Shown: positions 42,333 to 42,569 of the stretch, piece by piece
Numbering within the stretch: position 1 is the stretch's first letter
Layout: every line of letters starts with the position of its first letter
Origin: an uncultured Eubacteriales bacterium
GTDB lineage: Bacteria > Bacillota > Clostridia > Oscillospirales > Acutalibacteraceae
DNA length: 42,569 bases
NCBI GenBank assembly: GCA_900316495.1
Contig: ONDC01000008.1
Coordinates: 1 to 42,569 of the forward strand
Reading direction: 5' to 3'
Position numbers and translations under genes: made by a program
Notes under the pieces: model-generated
What the model was told of the DNA's origin: nothing
Database searches by the model: none
Seen by the model: only the letters and a program-made list of their open reading frames with translations

Positions 42333-42532
42333 GGTCACATACAGAGAAAATCAATTACTGTCAGAAAAAATATGAACATGTCATGGATAGGATTGTGCAA
42401 AGGCGTTCCGTCGAATCGTCGTTCCCGACATGGGAAGCACAGCCGTTCTGTCGAACGCGAGGGAGAATTGATTCCCTCATAATCAGCATCGTTTATCCGA
42501 AGTAACCGCAATCTGCGCTGCTGTATGTGACC
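42333..42532 (-). ncRNA. Long divergent Y RNA-like unit E
   Basis: 200 nt, first in transcription order. The outer helix GGTCACATACAG/CTGTATGTGACC is perfect over 12 bp and differs from the other units by paired changes on both strands. The bulged C with AG/CT, the CGCAG and GCGGTTACTTCG blocks are kept. An inner CGGTTACT/AGTAATTG helix is possible. The insert has no tRNA arms but several hairpins, such as GAGGGA/TCCCTC, GTTC/GAAC and TTCCC/GGGAA. It may carry a different effector module. Upstream sequence to the window edge shows no clear promoter. Confidence 0.68.
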
Positions 42533-42569
42533 GTTGGTAAGCGGGCGGGCGGTTGCCGCTCTGCGTTCT

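Larger units (their letters stand above)
41751..42532 (-). repeat. Tandem array of five Y RNA-like units (A-E) upstream of rsr
   Basis: Five units with spacers of 10-12 nt lie head to tail on the minus strand, in transcription order E, D, C, B, A, then rsr. Each starts with a strand like GATAATCYCACACAGCAG (GGTCACATACAGCAG in E) and ends with CTCTGTGTGTGATTAT (CTCTGTATGTGACC in E), which pair with each other. All keep GCGGYTACTTCG near the 5' side. Units A, B and C are each exactly 149 nt, D is 90 and E is 200. Spacers are U-rich on the minus strand. The array may extend past the right edge; the first promoter is not visible. Confidence 0.88.

Noticed and set aside
41800..42482. Several 60-100-codon plus-strand ORFs over the array
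   Set aside because: They repeat the same residues because they run across repeated RNA units, lack ribosome binding sites and show no protein-like character.
41751..42532. CRISPR-like array
   Set aside because: Conserved blocks are the two complementary ends of each unit, not one direct repeat, the inserts are tRNA-like or hairpin-rich at 50-130 nt, and no cas gene is present.

Overview
The window looks like a chromosomal segment of a low-to-moderate-GC Firmicute of class Clostridia, close to the Ruminococcus/Oscillospiraceae group. This rests on gene content (NfnAB, a short clostridial peptide deformylase, a YlbF-family protein, BspA-like and Ig-repeat surface proteins, Gram-positive lipoproteins, a YdjGHI-type module), on strong AGGAGG ribosome binding sites and on sigma-A promoters. 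No phage, transposase, integrase, CRISPR array or ordinary tRNA/rRNA gene was seen.

Layout. 0-7.2 kb (surface and envelope): the 3' part of an MBOAT O-acyltransferase gene, then a divergent pair, a BspA-like LRR protein (-) and an Ig/SH3/amidase protein (+), which share one Ig-like repeat family. 7.2-12.8 kb: HIT protein, phosphoribosyltransferase and ComEC (+), convergent with a DUF4026/DUF2314-like protein and MTA/SAH nucleosidase (-). 12.8-13.2 kb: a gene-free, AT-rich stretch with a cluster of near-consensus DnaA boxes. 13.2-19.9 kb (+): peptide deformylase-like protein, Spx/ArsC-like protein, pyrG, miaB, a YlbF-family protein with a Cys-rich tail, and an O-antigen-ligase-family membrane protein. 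19.9-29.9 kb (-): zinc-ribbon/repeat membrane protein, lipoprotein, AlaA-type aminotransferase, a lipoprotein plus Mbeg1-like hydrolase pair, NfnA-NfnB, and a beta-helix carbohydrate-binding lipoprotein. 30.1-34.8 kb (+): a small membrane protein followed by ydjI-, ydjG- and ydjH-like genes; ydjI is broken by a perfect 13-bp tandem duplication. 35-39.2 kb (-): sbcD-sbcC. 39.4-40 kb (+): a small lipoprotein.

The most striking region is the right end, 40.2-42.5 kb. A Ro60/Rsr (TROVE-vWA) gene on the minus strand is preceded, on the same strand, by five tandem RNA units with no credible coding potential. Each unit is bounded by complementary ends forming a long helix with a conserved bulged C, and all share the block GCGGYTACTTCG. 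Three units are exactly 149 nt long and carry tRNA-like modules in circularly permuted order: anticodon-arm-like hairpin, variable loop, T arm, acceptor stem closed by a short loop, positions 8-9, D arm. One short unit (90 nt) and one long unit (200 nt) replace the tRNA module with other sequence. Compensatory changes, and G-U pairs possible only on the minus strand, support the fold. I read this as a tandem array of YrlA-type Y RNAs feeding the adjacent Ro60. Single or paired Y RNAs next to rsr are known; a five-member array with varied effector modules, one still carrying an intact Arg-UCU-like anticodon arm, seems unusual and is the best candidate here for an undescribed system.

All calls come from reading the sequence. 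No database search or folding program was run; residue positions are approximate unless exact coordinates are given.
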